64,000 nucleotides of DNA from Pseudomonadota bacterium (lineage in GTDB: Bacteria > Pseudomonadota > Gammaproteobacteria > Burkholderiales > Burkholderiaceae_C): contig CAUJHQ010000159.1 in the NCBI GenBank assembly GCA_963204815.1, positions 1-64,000 on the forward strand, read 5' to 3'. Of this stretch, positions 34,630 through 43,135 are shown one piece after another. The notes below the pieces were generated by a model. It ran no database searches, was not told where the DNA came from, and saw only the letters and a program-made list of their open reading frames with translations. The stretch's first letter is position 1; every line of letters starts with the position of its first letter. A program made the position numbers and the translations under genes.

Positions 34630-35037
34630 ATGCTTGACGTCGCCTGCTACTGCACCCAGAGCCGCCGGATCGCGAGGGCGCTGACCGACACCTACGACCA
34701 GGCGCTCGCGCCTTCCGGGCTGAAGGTGACCCAGTTCTCGCTGCTTCGCATGGTGGCGCGCCTCGGGTCACCCACCATCGGCGCGCTGGCCGAGGCCACG
34801 GGCCTGGACCGCAGCACGCTGGGGCGCAATCTCAGGGTGGTGCAGAAGGACGGCTGGGCCACGATGAGTGCCGGAAGCGATGAACGCACGCGCGTCGTCA
34901 CGCTCACGAAGGCGGGCGAGCTCGCCGTGCAGCGTGCGGTGCCGTTGTGGGACGGCGCCCAGGCCGAGGTTCGCGCGAAGTTCCCGCCGGCGCTGCTCAA
35001 GGCCTTGGCGACGGCCTCCGCGCGCCTCGACGCCTGA
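34630..35037 (+). CDS. MarR-family regulator
   Basis: 135 residues with a winged helix: GALAEATGLDRSTLGRNL (recognition helix LDRSTLGRN) and wing SDERTRVVTLT. It contains two N-terminal cysteines (VACYCTQ) that could sense oxidants. The start is chosen at the ATG before LDVACYC; a further ATG at 34585 lies inside the repeated motif. It precedes the MFS gene on the same strand. Confidence 0.88.
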   Translation: MLDVACYCTQSRRIARALTDTYDQALAPSGLKVTQFSLLRMVARLGSPTIGALAEATGLDRSTLGRNLRVVQKDGWATMSAGSDERTRVVTLTKAGELAVQRAVPLWDGAQAEVRAKFPPALLKALATASARLDA

Positions 35038-35079
35038 CAGCCGCCCGTTCGCCTTCCGCCCGTTTGTCGCCCATGTAGT

Positions 35080-35096
35080 GGCATATACCCGTAAAG
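35080..35096. promoter_or_regulatory. Motif upstream of MFS gene (copy 2)
   Basis: GGCATATACCCGTAAAG, second copy of the 17-bp motif. It ends 8 nt before the MFS start and overlaps its ribosome binding site (AAAGGA), so a bound regulator would block expression directly. Confidence 0.5.
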
Positions 35097-35104
35097 GACC
35101 CGCC

Positions 35105-36322
35105 ATGACCCTCTCCAAGAGTGCCCGCAACATCCTGATCAGCGGCTCGCTGATCCTCGCGCTGTCGCTCGGGCTGCGGCATGCCTTCGGCCTGTTCCTG
35201 CAGCCCGTCAGCATGGACAACGGTTGGGGGCGCGAGGTCTTCGGTTTCGCGATCGCGTTGCAGAACCTGGTGTGGGGCCTGGCGCAGCCGTTCGCCGGCA
35301 TGCTGTCCGACCGCTTCGGCGCGGGCCGCATCATCCTCGTCGGTGCGGTGCTCTACCTGCTCGGGCTGCTCGGCATGGCGGTCGCATCGACCACCGCCAC
35401 CTTCACGCTGGCGGCGGGCGTGCTGGTCGGCCTGGGGCTGGCCGGCACCACGATGCCGATCGTCTTCGGCGCCGTGAGCCGCGCGATGCCGGCCGAGAAG
35501 CGGTCGATGGCGTTCGGCATCGCGATGGCGCTGGGCTCGCTCGGGCAGTTCGCCATGCTGCCGGCGGCGCTCCGGCTGATCGACAGCATCGGCTGGGCGC
35601 AGACGCTGGTGCTGATGTCGGCGCTGGCCGCGCTGATGCTGCCGCTGGCCTTCGGCGGCCTGATGGAGCGCCGCGACGCGCCCGCGCCGGCGGCGGCGGC
35701 CACCGGCCCCACCGCCGGCCAGGCGGCGCGCATGGCGCTGGCCGACCGCGGCTTCTGGCTCCTCGCCCTCGGCTTCTTCGTCTGCGGCTTCCAGGTGGTG
35801 TTCATCGCCACGCACATGCCGGCCTTCCTGGCCGACAAGGGGCTGCCGGCCTGGGTCGGCTCGGCGGTGCTCGCGCTGATCGGCCTGTTCAACATCTTCG
35901 GCTCGCTGGCCGCGGGCTGGCTCGGCTCGCGCTTTCCCAAGCCCTGGCTCCTGTGCGGCATCTATTCGGGCCGGGCCGTCGCGATCGCGCTGTTCCTCGC
36001 GGTGCCCGTGACGCCGGTGACGGCCTTCGTCTTCGCCGCCGCCATGGGCGTGTTCTGGCTGTCCACGGTGCCGCTCACCAACGGCGTGGTGGCCTCGCTC
36101 TTCGGCGTCAAGAACCTCGCGATGCTCGGCGGAATCGTGTTCTTCGCCCACCAGGTGGGTTCATTCCTCGGCGGCTGGCTGGGCGGCCTGATCTACGACC
36201 GCACCGGCTCCTACGACATCGCCTGGGGCATTGCCATCGCACTCAGCGTGATCGCCACCTTGCTCAATCTCCCGATCAAGGAGCAGCCGGTCGCCGGCAT
36301 CGGATCACCGGCCAAGGCCTGA
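35105..36322 (+). CDS. MFS transporter (12 helices, monocarboxylate/OFA-like)
   Basis: 405 residues with twelve predicted helices. SDRFGAGRIILVG is the first cytoplasmic-loop motif, and LSLGLRHAFGLFLQPV at the N-terminus resembles oxalate/formate and monocarboxylate transporters. It may import the organic acid degraded by the neighbouring genes. Its end overlaps the convergent hydrolase gene by 18 nt. Confidence 0.88.
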   Translation: MTLSKSARNILISGSLILALSLGLRHAFGLFLQPVSMDNGWGREVFGFAIALQNLVWGLAQPFAGMLSDRFGAGRIILVGAVLYLLGLLGMAVASTTATFTLAAGVLVGLGLAGTTMPIVFGAVSRAMPAEKRSMAFGIAMALGSLGQFAMLPAALRLIDSIGWAQTLVLMSALAALMLPLAFGGLMERRDAPAPAAAATGPTAGQAARMALADRGFWLLALGFFVCGFQVVFIATHMPAFLADKGLPAWVGSAVLALIGLFNIFGSLAAGWLGSRFPKPWLLCGIYSGRAVAIALFLAVPVTPVTAFVFAAAMGVFWLSTVPLTNGVVASLFGVKNLAMLGGIVFFAHQVGSFLGGWLGGLIYDRTGSYDIAWGIAIALSVIATLLNLPIKEQPVAGIGSPAKA

Positions 36323-37261
36323 CGATGCGCGGGGCCCCGACGGACGGGCGCGAATCCAGGCGCAGGCCTCGCGCATGGCCTCCTGGGCCTGCGGGTGAAG
36401 GTCGGTCTGCGCCATGAAGCCGTGCAGCATGCCGTCGACGCAGCGGTACGCGCAGGCCACGCCCGAGGCACGCAGGCGGTCGGCGTAGGCTTGGCCTTCG
36501 TCACGCAAGGGGTCGCACTCGGCCGTGAGGATCAGCGCGGGTGGCAACCCGTGCAGGTCCGCGGCGTCCAACGGAAAGGCATCGGCCGGCGACTGCGCTG
36601 CGCCGAGGTAAAGATCGATGAACCAGCGCATCGCGTCCCGGGTCAGGAAGTGACCTTCGGCGAACTCGCCGTACGACGCGGTCGGCGGGTCGTAGTGGGC
36701 CGTGACCGGGTAGAACAGGAGCTGGCCCCGGATCGGCGGGTCGCGGCCTTCGCGCGCCCGCAGGCACACCATCGCGGCCAGATTGGCGCCTGCGCTGTCG
36801 CCCGCCACCAGCAGACAGCGGGCGTCGCCGCGCAGGGCCGCGGCGTTGGCGTGGGCCCATCGTGTGGCGAAGAGGCAGTCGTCGAGGGCCGCGGGGTACG
36901 GGTGCTCGGGAGCCAGCCGGTAGTCGACCGACACCACCAGGCTTTCGGCCGCCGCGCAGAGCTCGCGGCACACGTGGTCGTGCGTGTCGAGGTCGCCGCG
37001 GACGAAGCCGCCGCCGTGGGCGTAGACCAGCATGCGGTGCGGGGCCGGCGCGCCCGGCCAGTACAGGCGCACGGCCAAGGGCCCGCCCGGCCCGGGCAAC
37101 AGCCGGTCTTCGACCTGGCCCACCGGGATGACGACGGCGCGCCTGGCCGCCAGGTCCCGGGCCATCTGGCGCGACTGCGCCAAGGGCAGCCGTTGGATCG
37201 GCGGCAGACCTGCCGCGATCATCTGGTCGAGCCAGGCCCGGGCCGTGGGCGCCAGCGGCAT
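36305..37261 (-). CDS. HSL-family alpha/beta hydrolase (esterase)
   Basis: 318 residues of the hormone-sensitive-lipase type. The oxyanion motif VYAHGGGFVRGD, the nucleophile motif VAGDSAGANLAA, the acid in AECDPLRDEG and the catalytic His in GMLHGFMAQ are all present. It cleaves short-chain esters. It is the last gene of an AraC-Bug-hydrolase operon, 20 nt after the Bug gene. Confidence 0.92.
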   Translation of the reverse strand: MPLAPTARAWLDQMIAAGLPPIQRLPLAQSRQMARDLAARRAVVIPVGQVEDRLLPGPGGPLAVRLYWPGAPAPHRMLVYAHGGGFVRGDLDTHDHVCRELCAAAESLVVSVDYRLAPEHPYPAALDDCLFATRWAHANAAALRGDARCLLVAGDSAGANLAAMVCLRAREGRDPPIRGQLLFYPVTAHYDPPTASYGEFAEGHFLTRDAMRWFIDLYLGAAQSPADAFPLDAADLHGLPPALILTAECDPLRDEGQAYADRLRASGVACAYRCVDGMLHGFMAQTDLHPQAQEAMREACAWIRARPSGPRASSGLGR

Positions 37262-37281
37262 GAGGCTTCCTTGCCGCGGGT

Positions 37282-38259
37282 TCAGGACTCGGCCGTGAAG
37301 CCGATCCTCTTGATGTCGGTGCGCCACTGCTCGGTCTCGGCACGGATCAGTTCCGCAAAGGCCTGCGGGGTCATCGTCTTGGGTGTCATGCCCAGCTCGG
37401 CCAGGAACTTGGCGAAGTCGGGCTGCGCCACCACGGCCGACACCGCGCTGCCCACGCGCTGCAGCACCGCCGGCGGGGTGCCCTTGGGCGCGAAGATGCC
37501 CGTCCACTCGATGAGGTCGATCGGGTAACCCTGCTCGCGGAAGGTGGGAACGTCCGGTGCGATGGGATTGCGCGATGCACCGGAAACGGCGAGCAGCCGC
37601 AGCCGCCCGCTCTTCATGTGCGGGCTGAACGAACCGGTCGTCGACAAGTAGGCCGGCACCTGGCCGCCGAGCAGGTCCTGGATGCCCGGAGCGTCGCCGC
37701 GGTAGGGCACATGGGTCAGCTCGACCCCCGAGGCCTTCGACAGCAGCATGCCGACGAGGTGCGGCGTCGCGCCCGCCGCGGGCGACCCGAAGACGGCGTT
37801 CGCCTTGTTGCTGCTCGCCCAGGCCAGGTAGTCCTTCAGGTTGCGCACGCTCTCGGGCACGGCCGGTCCGACCGCCAAGACGAACGCAAAGGTGCTGACC
37901 ATGGCGACGGGCACGACATCGTCAGGCTTGTAGGGCAACGACTTGAAGGTGAACTGGGCCACGGTGATCGGCCCCGGCACGGAGAGCAGCAGCGTGTTGC
38001 CATCGGGCGCGCTGTTCTTGAGTGCGCTCACCGCGATCTGACTGCCGGCGCCCGCCCGGTTCTCGACAATGACCGTCGGCGCAAGGGTGCCCTGCAGGCG
38101 TTCGGCAAGACGGCGCGCGATGTTGTCGCTGCCGCCGCCGGCCGGGAACCCGACGAGGATGCGGACGGTGTCGGCGGCTTGCGCCCGGGCCAGGCTCGGC
38201 AGCAGCCCGGCCGCGGACATCAGGCCCAGTGTCGTCGTGAATTGGCGGCGGTTCGTCAT
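37282..38259 (-). CDS. Bug-family tripartite tricarboxylate binding protein
   Basis: 325 residues with a twin-arginine-like N-terminus (TNRRQFTTTLG) and a signal peptide ending near ARAQA. VRILVGFPAGGGSDNIAR, VIVENRAGAGSQIA and VPYRGDAPGIQDLLGGQVP are family marks. It has no membrane partner genes nearby. Its place between an AraC regulator and an esterase suggests that it binds an ester-derived or aromatic acid. Confidence 0.93.
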   Translation of the reverse strand: MTNRRQFTTTLGLMSAAGLLPSLARAQAADTVRILVGFPAGGGSDNIARRLAERLQGTLAPTVIVENRAGAGSQIAVSALKNSAPDGNTLLLSVPGPITVAQFTFKSLPYKPDDVVPVAMVSTFAFVLAVGPAVPESVRNLKDYLAWASSNKANAVFGSPAAGATPHLVGMLLSKASGVELTHVPYRGDAPGIQDLLGGQVPAYLSTTGSFSPHMKSGRLRLLAVSGASRNPIAPDVPTFREQGYPIDLIEWTGIFAPKGTPPAVLQRVGSAVSAVVAQPDFAKFLAELGMTPKTMTPQAFAELIRAETEQWRTDIKRIGFTAES

Positions 38260-38326
38260 GGTGTGTCTCCAGGTGTCGGATCGCGTGGTTGCGACGTCGC
38301 GGCAGTGTCGAGGTGCTCGCCGCGAA

Positions 38327-39319
38327 TCACTGTCGTGTGTTTGCGCGACTGTCCGGTTCTTGCGGCAGCGGGCGGGCGCCCGACGCGTGGCCCAGCCGCG
38401 CCTCTCGCGGCGTGACGCCCCAGTGGCGCCGGAACGCCTGCGAGAAATGCGCCGCCGTCGAGTAGCCGGTGTCGAGCGCGATGTCGAAGACCGGGCGCGA
38501 GGTCGAACGCAGCAGACGCAGCGCTTCTTCCATGCGCAGCCGGGTCACGTAGGCATGGGGACTCTGCCCGCTGGCCGCCTTGAAGCTGCGGCAGAAGTGG
38601 AAGCTGCTCAGGCCCACGGCATCGGCCAGTTGGCGCACCGACCAGCGCTGCTGCAGATCGCCCTGCACCATCGCGGTGATGCGGTCGAGCTCGCGCCGCG
38701 ACAGCGCGGCCGACGATCGCTCGCGCCGGTCGGCCTGCGCGTAGTGCTCCAGCAGGTGGGCCGCCAGGCTCAGCGAGATGCCGTCCGAGAAACTGGGATG
38801 GAGCGAAGCATTGGTGTGCAGCGACGCCATCAGGGCCGCCGCCAGCGCCGACAGCACGGGATCGGGCTGGCCGAAGCAACTGCGCAGTTCGACCTGCCCG
38901 CCACCGACCACGCGCTGCAGCCAGGCCGGGTCGAGGTCGATGTGGATGTTGTCGCGGGGCGACTCGCTGCGCCAGAACGTGGGCACGCCGCTCGGCACGA
39001 TGATGGCTTCGCCCGGCAGCCAGTGCCGGCGCTGCACGGTCCCGCCGTGCCGCTGGACCAGTTCGGTGGGGCCGGCACGACGCACGAGGATCGTGTGCGC
39101 GCTGATGCGGGGGATGTAGAGGTCGCCCGGCGGCCCGACCTGGTGCCAGACGGCCAGGCCGCGCCACGGCCGCCCCCTGCTGTGGCTGCGCACCTGCTCG
39201 GGCAGGGCGTCGCAGGGGTCGCAGAACGCTGCGGCCGCGGTGGCGGACCAACGGTCTGCGTCGATGTCTTGCCCAAAGTGCGCCACGCTGCCCATGTCGA
39301 GGGTCTCCGTTGTCGCCAT
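38327..39319 (-). CDS. AraC-family regulator with cupin sensing domain
   Basis: 330 residues: an N-terminal AraC-binding domain (PGEAIIVPSGVPTFWR) and two C-terminal HTHs (SVRQLADAVGLSSFHFCRSF and the second reading AALDTGYS-like DIALDTGYSTAAHFSQAF). Divergent from the BKACE operon and first in its own operon with the Bug gene 67 nt away, so it probably controls both directions. Confidence 0.92.
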   Translation of the reverse strand: MATTETLDMGSVAHFGQDIDADRWSATAAAAFCDPCDALPEQVRSHSRGRPWRGLAVWHQVGPPGDLYIPRISAHTILVRRAGPTELVQRHGGTVQRRHWLPGEAIIVPSGVPTFWRSESPRDNIHIDLDPAWLQRVVGGGQVELRSCFGQPDPVLSALAAALMASLHTNASLHPSFSDGISLSLAAHLLEHYAQADRRERSSAALSRRELDRITAMVQGDLQQRWSVRQLADAVGLSSFHFCRSFKAASGQSPHAYVTRLRMEEALRLLRSTSRPVFDIALDTGYSTAAHFSQAFRRHWGVTPREARLGHASGARPLPQEPDSRANTRQ

Positions 39320-39409
39320 GCCGTGATGACCTGTCGATTTTTCCGTGCGGCCCGCGGTGTGCCTGCCTGCGCGGCCCGCGGACCCTTGGGTGAATACCCG
39401 CGGCCTTGA

Positions 39410-39437
39410 GCGAAACCCACAACTGCGGCGGTTTCGC
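39410..39437. promoter_or_regulatory. Palindrome between AraC gene and BKACE operon
   Basis: GCGAAACC at 39410-39417 and GGTTTCGC at 39430-39437 are perfect 8-bp inverted arms separated by 12 nt, in the 202-nt divergent region. It is a candidate operator for the AraC protein or another regulator. Confidence 0.5.
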
Positions 39438-39521
39438 GCAAGCGGCGTGCAGGCGCACGAATCCGACAGCGGCGCAGCTTGCCGACATTGCGAAGCGGGC
39501 GCCCTGCCTACGATCGTTCGC

Positions 39522-40466
39522 ATGCAAGACACCCTCATCGTCACCTGTGCCCTCACGGGGGCCGGACCCCTGTCGAAGAACCCGGCGCAGCCGGTCACGC
39601 CCCGGCAGATCGCCCAGTCGGGCCTGGAAGCGGCCGAGGCCGGCGCGGCCGTGCTGCACGTGCACGTGCGCGATCCGCAGACCGGCGCGTTCTCTGGCGA
39701 ACTCGCACTGTACGAAGAGGCCGTGGGCCTGATCCGCGAGCAGAACCCGGACGTGATCCTCAACCTGACGACCGGGCTCGGATCGGGCTTCTATCCGAAG
39801 GACCCGCTGCTGCCCGGCGAGGCCGGGCCCGGCACGCACATCTGGCCGGCGGAACAGCGTGTCGCGCACGTGCTGAAGTTGAAGCCCGAGATCTGCACGC
39901 TCGACCTGGTGACGGCGCAGGTCTTCGGCGGCATCGTGATCAGCACCGAGCAGGTGCTCACCCGCATGGCCGCGCTGATCCGCGATGCGGGCGTCAAGCC
40001 GGAGATCGAGCTCTTCGATACCGGCGATGCGGTGCTCGCCAGGCACCTGATCGCCAACGGCGTGCTCGACGGTCCGGGCCTCTACTCCTTCGTGATGGGC
40101 CTGAACTTCACGATGCCGGCCGACACGCAGACGATGAGCCACATGCGCAGCCTGCTGCCGCCAGGGGCCCAGTGGCAGGGCTTCGGCATCGGCCGCAACC
40201 AGTTCCCGATGGCGATGCAGTCGGCCCTGCTCGGCGGCCACGTTCGCGTCGGCATGGAAGACAACGCGTTCATCTCCAAGGGCGAACTTGCGCAGAGCAA
40301 CGCCCAGCAAGTACGCAAGGTGCGCCGCATGGTCGAAGACATGGGTTCGACGATCGCCACCCCTTCAGAAGCTCGCTCCATCCTGGGACTGAGCCCGCGC
40401 ACGCAAGGCCAGCAGGCCTTGCGTGGCTGGCGAAGGCCCGAGGCCGATTTCACCTCCGAGGGCTGA
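39522..40466 (+). CDS. BKACE-family beta-keto acid cleavage enzyme (DUF849)
   Basis: 314 residues. BKACE enzymes condense a beta-keto acid with acetyl-CoA and release acetoacetate plus a new CoA ester. The zinc-binding HVHVRDPQTG motif (about residue 46), NLTTGLGSGF, and GMEDNAF near the C-terminus are family signatures. The specific keto acid cannot be read from sequence. It is followed by an esterase, a hydroxyacyl dehydrogenase and an SDR on the same strand, suggesting ester cleavage, oxidation to a keto acid and then thiolysis-like cleavage. Confidence 0.92.
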   Translation: MQDTLIVTCALTGAGPLSKNPAQPVTPRQIAQSGLEAAEAGAAVLHVHVRDPQTGAFSGELALYEEAVGLIREQNPDVILNLTTGLGSGFYPKDPLLPGEAGPGTHIWPAEQRVAHVLKLKPEICTLDLVTAQVFGGIVISTEQVLTRMAALIRDAGVKPEIELFDTGDAVLARHLIANGVLDGPGLYSFVMGLNFTMPADTQTMSHMRSLLPPGAQWQGFGIGRNQFPMAMQSALLGGHVRVGMEDNAFISKGELAQSNAQQVRKVRRMVEDMGSTIATPSEARSILGLSPRTQGQQALRGWRRPEADFTSEG

Positions 40467-40470
40467 CCGC

Positions 40471-42204
40471 ATGAACCATCGATTCGAACTCCCGGCGCTC
40501 GTCGCCTGCATCGGCACCGCGGTCGCGGCGCTGCAAGGCTGCGGCGGCTCCGACGCCCCCCGCCCGCCTTCGGCTTCATTCGACTGCGCGGCCATCGCGA
40601 GCAGCGCGCTCGGTGCCGACGTCAAGGTGATGCAGAGCACCAAGGTCGAAGCCCACACGACCAAGCCCGCGGACCCCTTCACCGGCGCGCCGGTGGGCGA
40701 CTTCCTGCCCGCGCACTGCCTCGTCCAGGGCCAGATCAACGCCCGCACCGGCAAGGCCTTCTCCGTCGACCCGGTCACCCGCGCGGTGTCGACGGTGGAT
40801 GCGCCGTACGCGATCGGCTTCGAGCTGCGCCTGCCGAAGGACTGGAACGGGCGCTTCTTCTTCCAGGGCGGCGGCGGGCTGGACGGCGTGCTCACGCCGG
40901 CATTCGGCATCTACGACCCGCAGCAGGGGGCCGCAACGAACGCGTTGTCGCGCGGCTTCGCGGTCGTGTCGACCGATGGCGGCCACCGCGGCACGAGCGC
41001 CTTCGACGGCAACTTCGGCGCCGACCCGCAGGCCCGGCTCGACTACGCCTACAACGCGATCGACAAGGTCACGCTGACCGCCAAGGACGCGCTGCAGCGC
41101 TACTACGGCAAGCCGCCCGAGAAGTCGTACTTCGTCGGCTGCTCCAACGGCGGGCGCCAGGCGATGATCATGTCGCAGCGCTTCCCGAGCCACTTCGACG
41201 GCATCGTGGCCGGCGATCCCGGGTTCAACTTCATGAACGCGGTCGGCAACACGTTGGCCGATGTGAAGACGCTGGCCGCGATCGTTCCCGCCGGGCAGGC
41301 GACACCCTTCGGCCCCGACCTCGGCAAGGCCTACTCGCCGGCCGACCGTGCGCTCATCGGCTCGGCCATCGTCGCCAAGTGCGACGTGAAGGGCCGCGAC
41401 AACGCCGCCGACGGCATCATCTCCGACCCCCAGGCGTGCGACTTCGATCCGCAGGTGGACGTCCCCACCTGCACCGGCGCCAACGACGGCACCTGCCTGT
41501 CCGTCGCGCAGAAGACGGCGCTCGCCGCCATGACGGCGGGTGGCAAGACCTCATCGGGCGCCGCGCTCTACAGCGACTACTTCTACGACGCAGGCGTCGC
41601 CAGCCCGGCGTGGAGCGTCTGGAAGCTCGACGGCATTCCGGTGCCCTTGTCGCCGACGCTGACCTTGAGTCTCGGTCTGAACCAGCTGGCCGGAATGGAT
41701 GGCCCGGGCAAGGTGTTCTCGACGCCGGTGAACCCGGTCTTCGATCCGTTCGGCTTCGACGCCGATGCCGATCCGGCCCGGTTTCGCGAGTTCGGCCGGC
41801 TGGCCGACGCGACGTCGGTCGACCTCTCGAGCTTCAAGGCGCGCGGCGGCAAGCTGATGATCTACAACGGCAACAGCGACCCGCTGTTCTCGTCGAAGGA
41901 CATCGCCCGGTACTACGAGTCTCTGGCCACCGCCAACGGCGGCAACGCCAGCGACTTCGCGCGGCTGTTCCTGGTGCCCGGCATGGGCCATTGCTCGGGC
42001 GGCCCCGCGACCGACGGGTTCGATCCGCTGACGGCCGTGCAGGCCTGGGTCGAACAAGGCGTGGCGCCCGACGCGCTGCTGGCCAAGGCCGGCCCGTTCA
42101 CGCCGTGGCCGGGCCGCACGCGGCCGCTGTGCGCGCACCCCAAGGTGGCCGTCTACAAGGGCAGCGGCAGTCTCGAAGACGCGGCGAACTTCGCATGCCA
42201 ATGA
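40471..42204 (+). CDS. Tannase/feruloyl-esterase-family lipoprotein
   Basis: 577 residues from the ATG 4 nt after the BKACE stop. A signal peptide and lipobox-like ALQGCGG suggest outer-surface attachment. The serine motif VGCSNGGRQA, an Asp in NGNSDPLFS and the His in GMGHCSGGPATDGFD make a complete triad typical of tannases and feruloyl esterases, and paired cysteines could form the conserved bridge. It would release a hydroxy or aromatic acid from a plant ester outside the cytoplasm for use by the other operon enzymes. Confidence 0.88.
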   Translation: MNHRFELPALVACIGTAVAALQGCGGSDAPRPPSASFDCAAIASSALGADVKVMQSTKVEAHTTKPADPFTGAPVGDFLPAHCLVQGQINARTGKAFSVDPVTRAVSTVDAPYAIGFELRLPKDWNGRFFFQGGGGLDGVLTPAFGIYDPQQGAATNALSRGFAVVSTDGGHRGTSAFDGNFGADPQARLDYAYNAIDKVTLTAKDALQRYYGKPPEKSYFVGCSNGGRQAMIMSQRFPSHFDGIVAGDPGFNFMNAVGNTLADVKTLAAIVPAGQATPFGPDLGKAYSPADRALIGSAIVAKCDVKGRDNAADGIISDPQACDFDPQVDVPTCTGANDGTCLSVAQKTALAAMTAGGKTSSGAALYSDYFYDAGVASPAWSVWKLDGIPVPLSPTLTLSLGLNQLAGMDGPGKVFSTPVNPVFDPFGFDADADPARFREFGRLADATSVDLSSFKARGGKLMIYNGNSDPLFSSKDIARYYESLATANGGNASDFARLFLVPGMGHCSGGPATDGFDPLTAVQAWVEQGVAPDALLAKAGPFTPWPGRTRPLCAHPKVAVYKGSGSLEDAANFACQ

Positions 42205-43112
42205 GCATCCGGCACGTTGCCGTCGTCGGGCTCGGCGTCATCGGCGCCAGCTGGGTGGCGCAGTTTCTCGGCGCGGGACTGCAGGTGCGCTGCTTCGATT
42301 CCTCGGTCGAGGCACGCGCGGCCCTGAAGGCCTTTCTGGTGCGAGCGCTGGGCGATGGCCCGGAATGGCAGGCCCGCCTGCACGTGGCCCGCGACCTGCG
42401 CGACGCCGTGCGAGGCGTCGACCTCGTGCAGGAGAACGGCCCTGAGGCGCCGCAGCTGAAGCGCGCGTTGATCGAGGCCATCGACCTGGCCGCGGAGCCG
42501 TCGGCGCTGATCGCGTCCAGCACGTCGGGCCACCGGCCTTCGGACCTGCAGGCGATGGCGTGCGCCTTCCCGCAGCGCGTGCTGGTGGCGCACCCGCTGA
42601 ACCCGCCGCACCTGATTCCGCTGCTGGAGGTCGTGCCGGGCCGCTTGACCGCCGCCGCGGACCTGGCGCGCGCCGTCGCGTTCTATGAATCGCTCGGCAA
42701 GAAGGTGATCGTGCCGAAGCACGAGCGCGTCGGGCACGCCGCCAACCGCCTTCAGGCCGCGCTGCTGCGCGAAGCCTTCGCGCTGGCCATCGACGGCACG
42801 CTGGAGGCGCCGGAGATCGACACCATCCTCACCCACGGCCTGGCGCTGCGCTGGGCCGCCGCCGGCCCGTTCGCGCTCACCGAGCTGGGGGGCGGTGCGG
42901 CGGGAAGCCGCGCGATGTTGGAGCGGCTCGGGCCTGCGCTCGACGGCTGGTGGGGCGATCTGTCGCGGCTGGCACTCGACGCGCCGGCGCGCGAAGCCCT
43001 GCTCGACGCGATGGCGCGGCATCCTTCGAAGCCCTGCACGGCGGACGAGATGCAGCGGCTCGTGCAGCAGACGCTGCAGGTCCAGGCGTTCTGCGCGCAT
43101 GCCGACACTTGA
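42195..43112 (+). CDS. 3-hydroxyacyl-CoA dehydrogenase/carnitine-dehydrogenase-like enzyme
   Basis: 305 residues (a second ATG at 42201 overlaps the esterase stop by 4 nt). NAD-binding GLGVIGASWVAQF at the N-terminus, STSGHRPSD, and the catalytic-His segment VAHPLNPPHLIPLLEVV match the 3HCDH fold in its short single-unit form, as in L-carnitine 3-dehydrogenase. Next to a BKACE it most likely oxidises a free beta-hydroxy acid to the beta-keto acid that BKACE cleaves. The substrate need not be carnitine. Confidence 0.87.
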   Translation: MPMSIRHVAVVGLGVIGASWVAQFLGAGLQVRCFDSSVEARAALKAFLVRALGDGPEWQARLHVARDLRDAVRGVDLVQENGPEAPQLKRALIEAIDLAAEPSALIASSTSGHRPSDLQAMACAFPQRVLVAHPLNPPHLIPLLEVVPGRLTAAADLARAVAFYESLGKKVIVPKHERVGHAANRLQAALLREAFALAIDGTLEAPEIDTILTHGLALRWAAAGPFALTELGGGAAGSRAMLERLGPALDGWWGDLSRLALDAPAREALLDAMARHPSKPCTADEMQRLVQQTLQVQAFCAHADT

Positions 43113-43135
43113 ATCGACTCTCTGGGGCACAGGTG

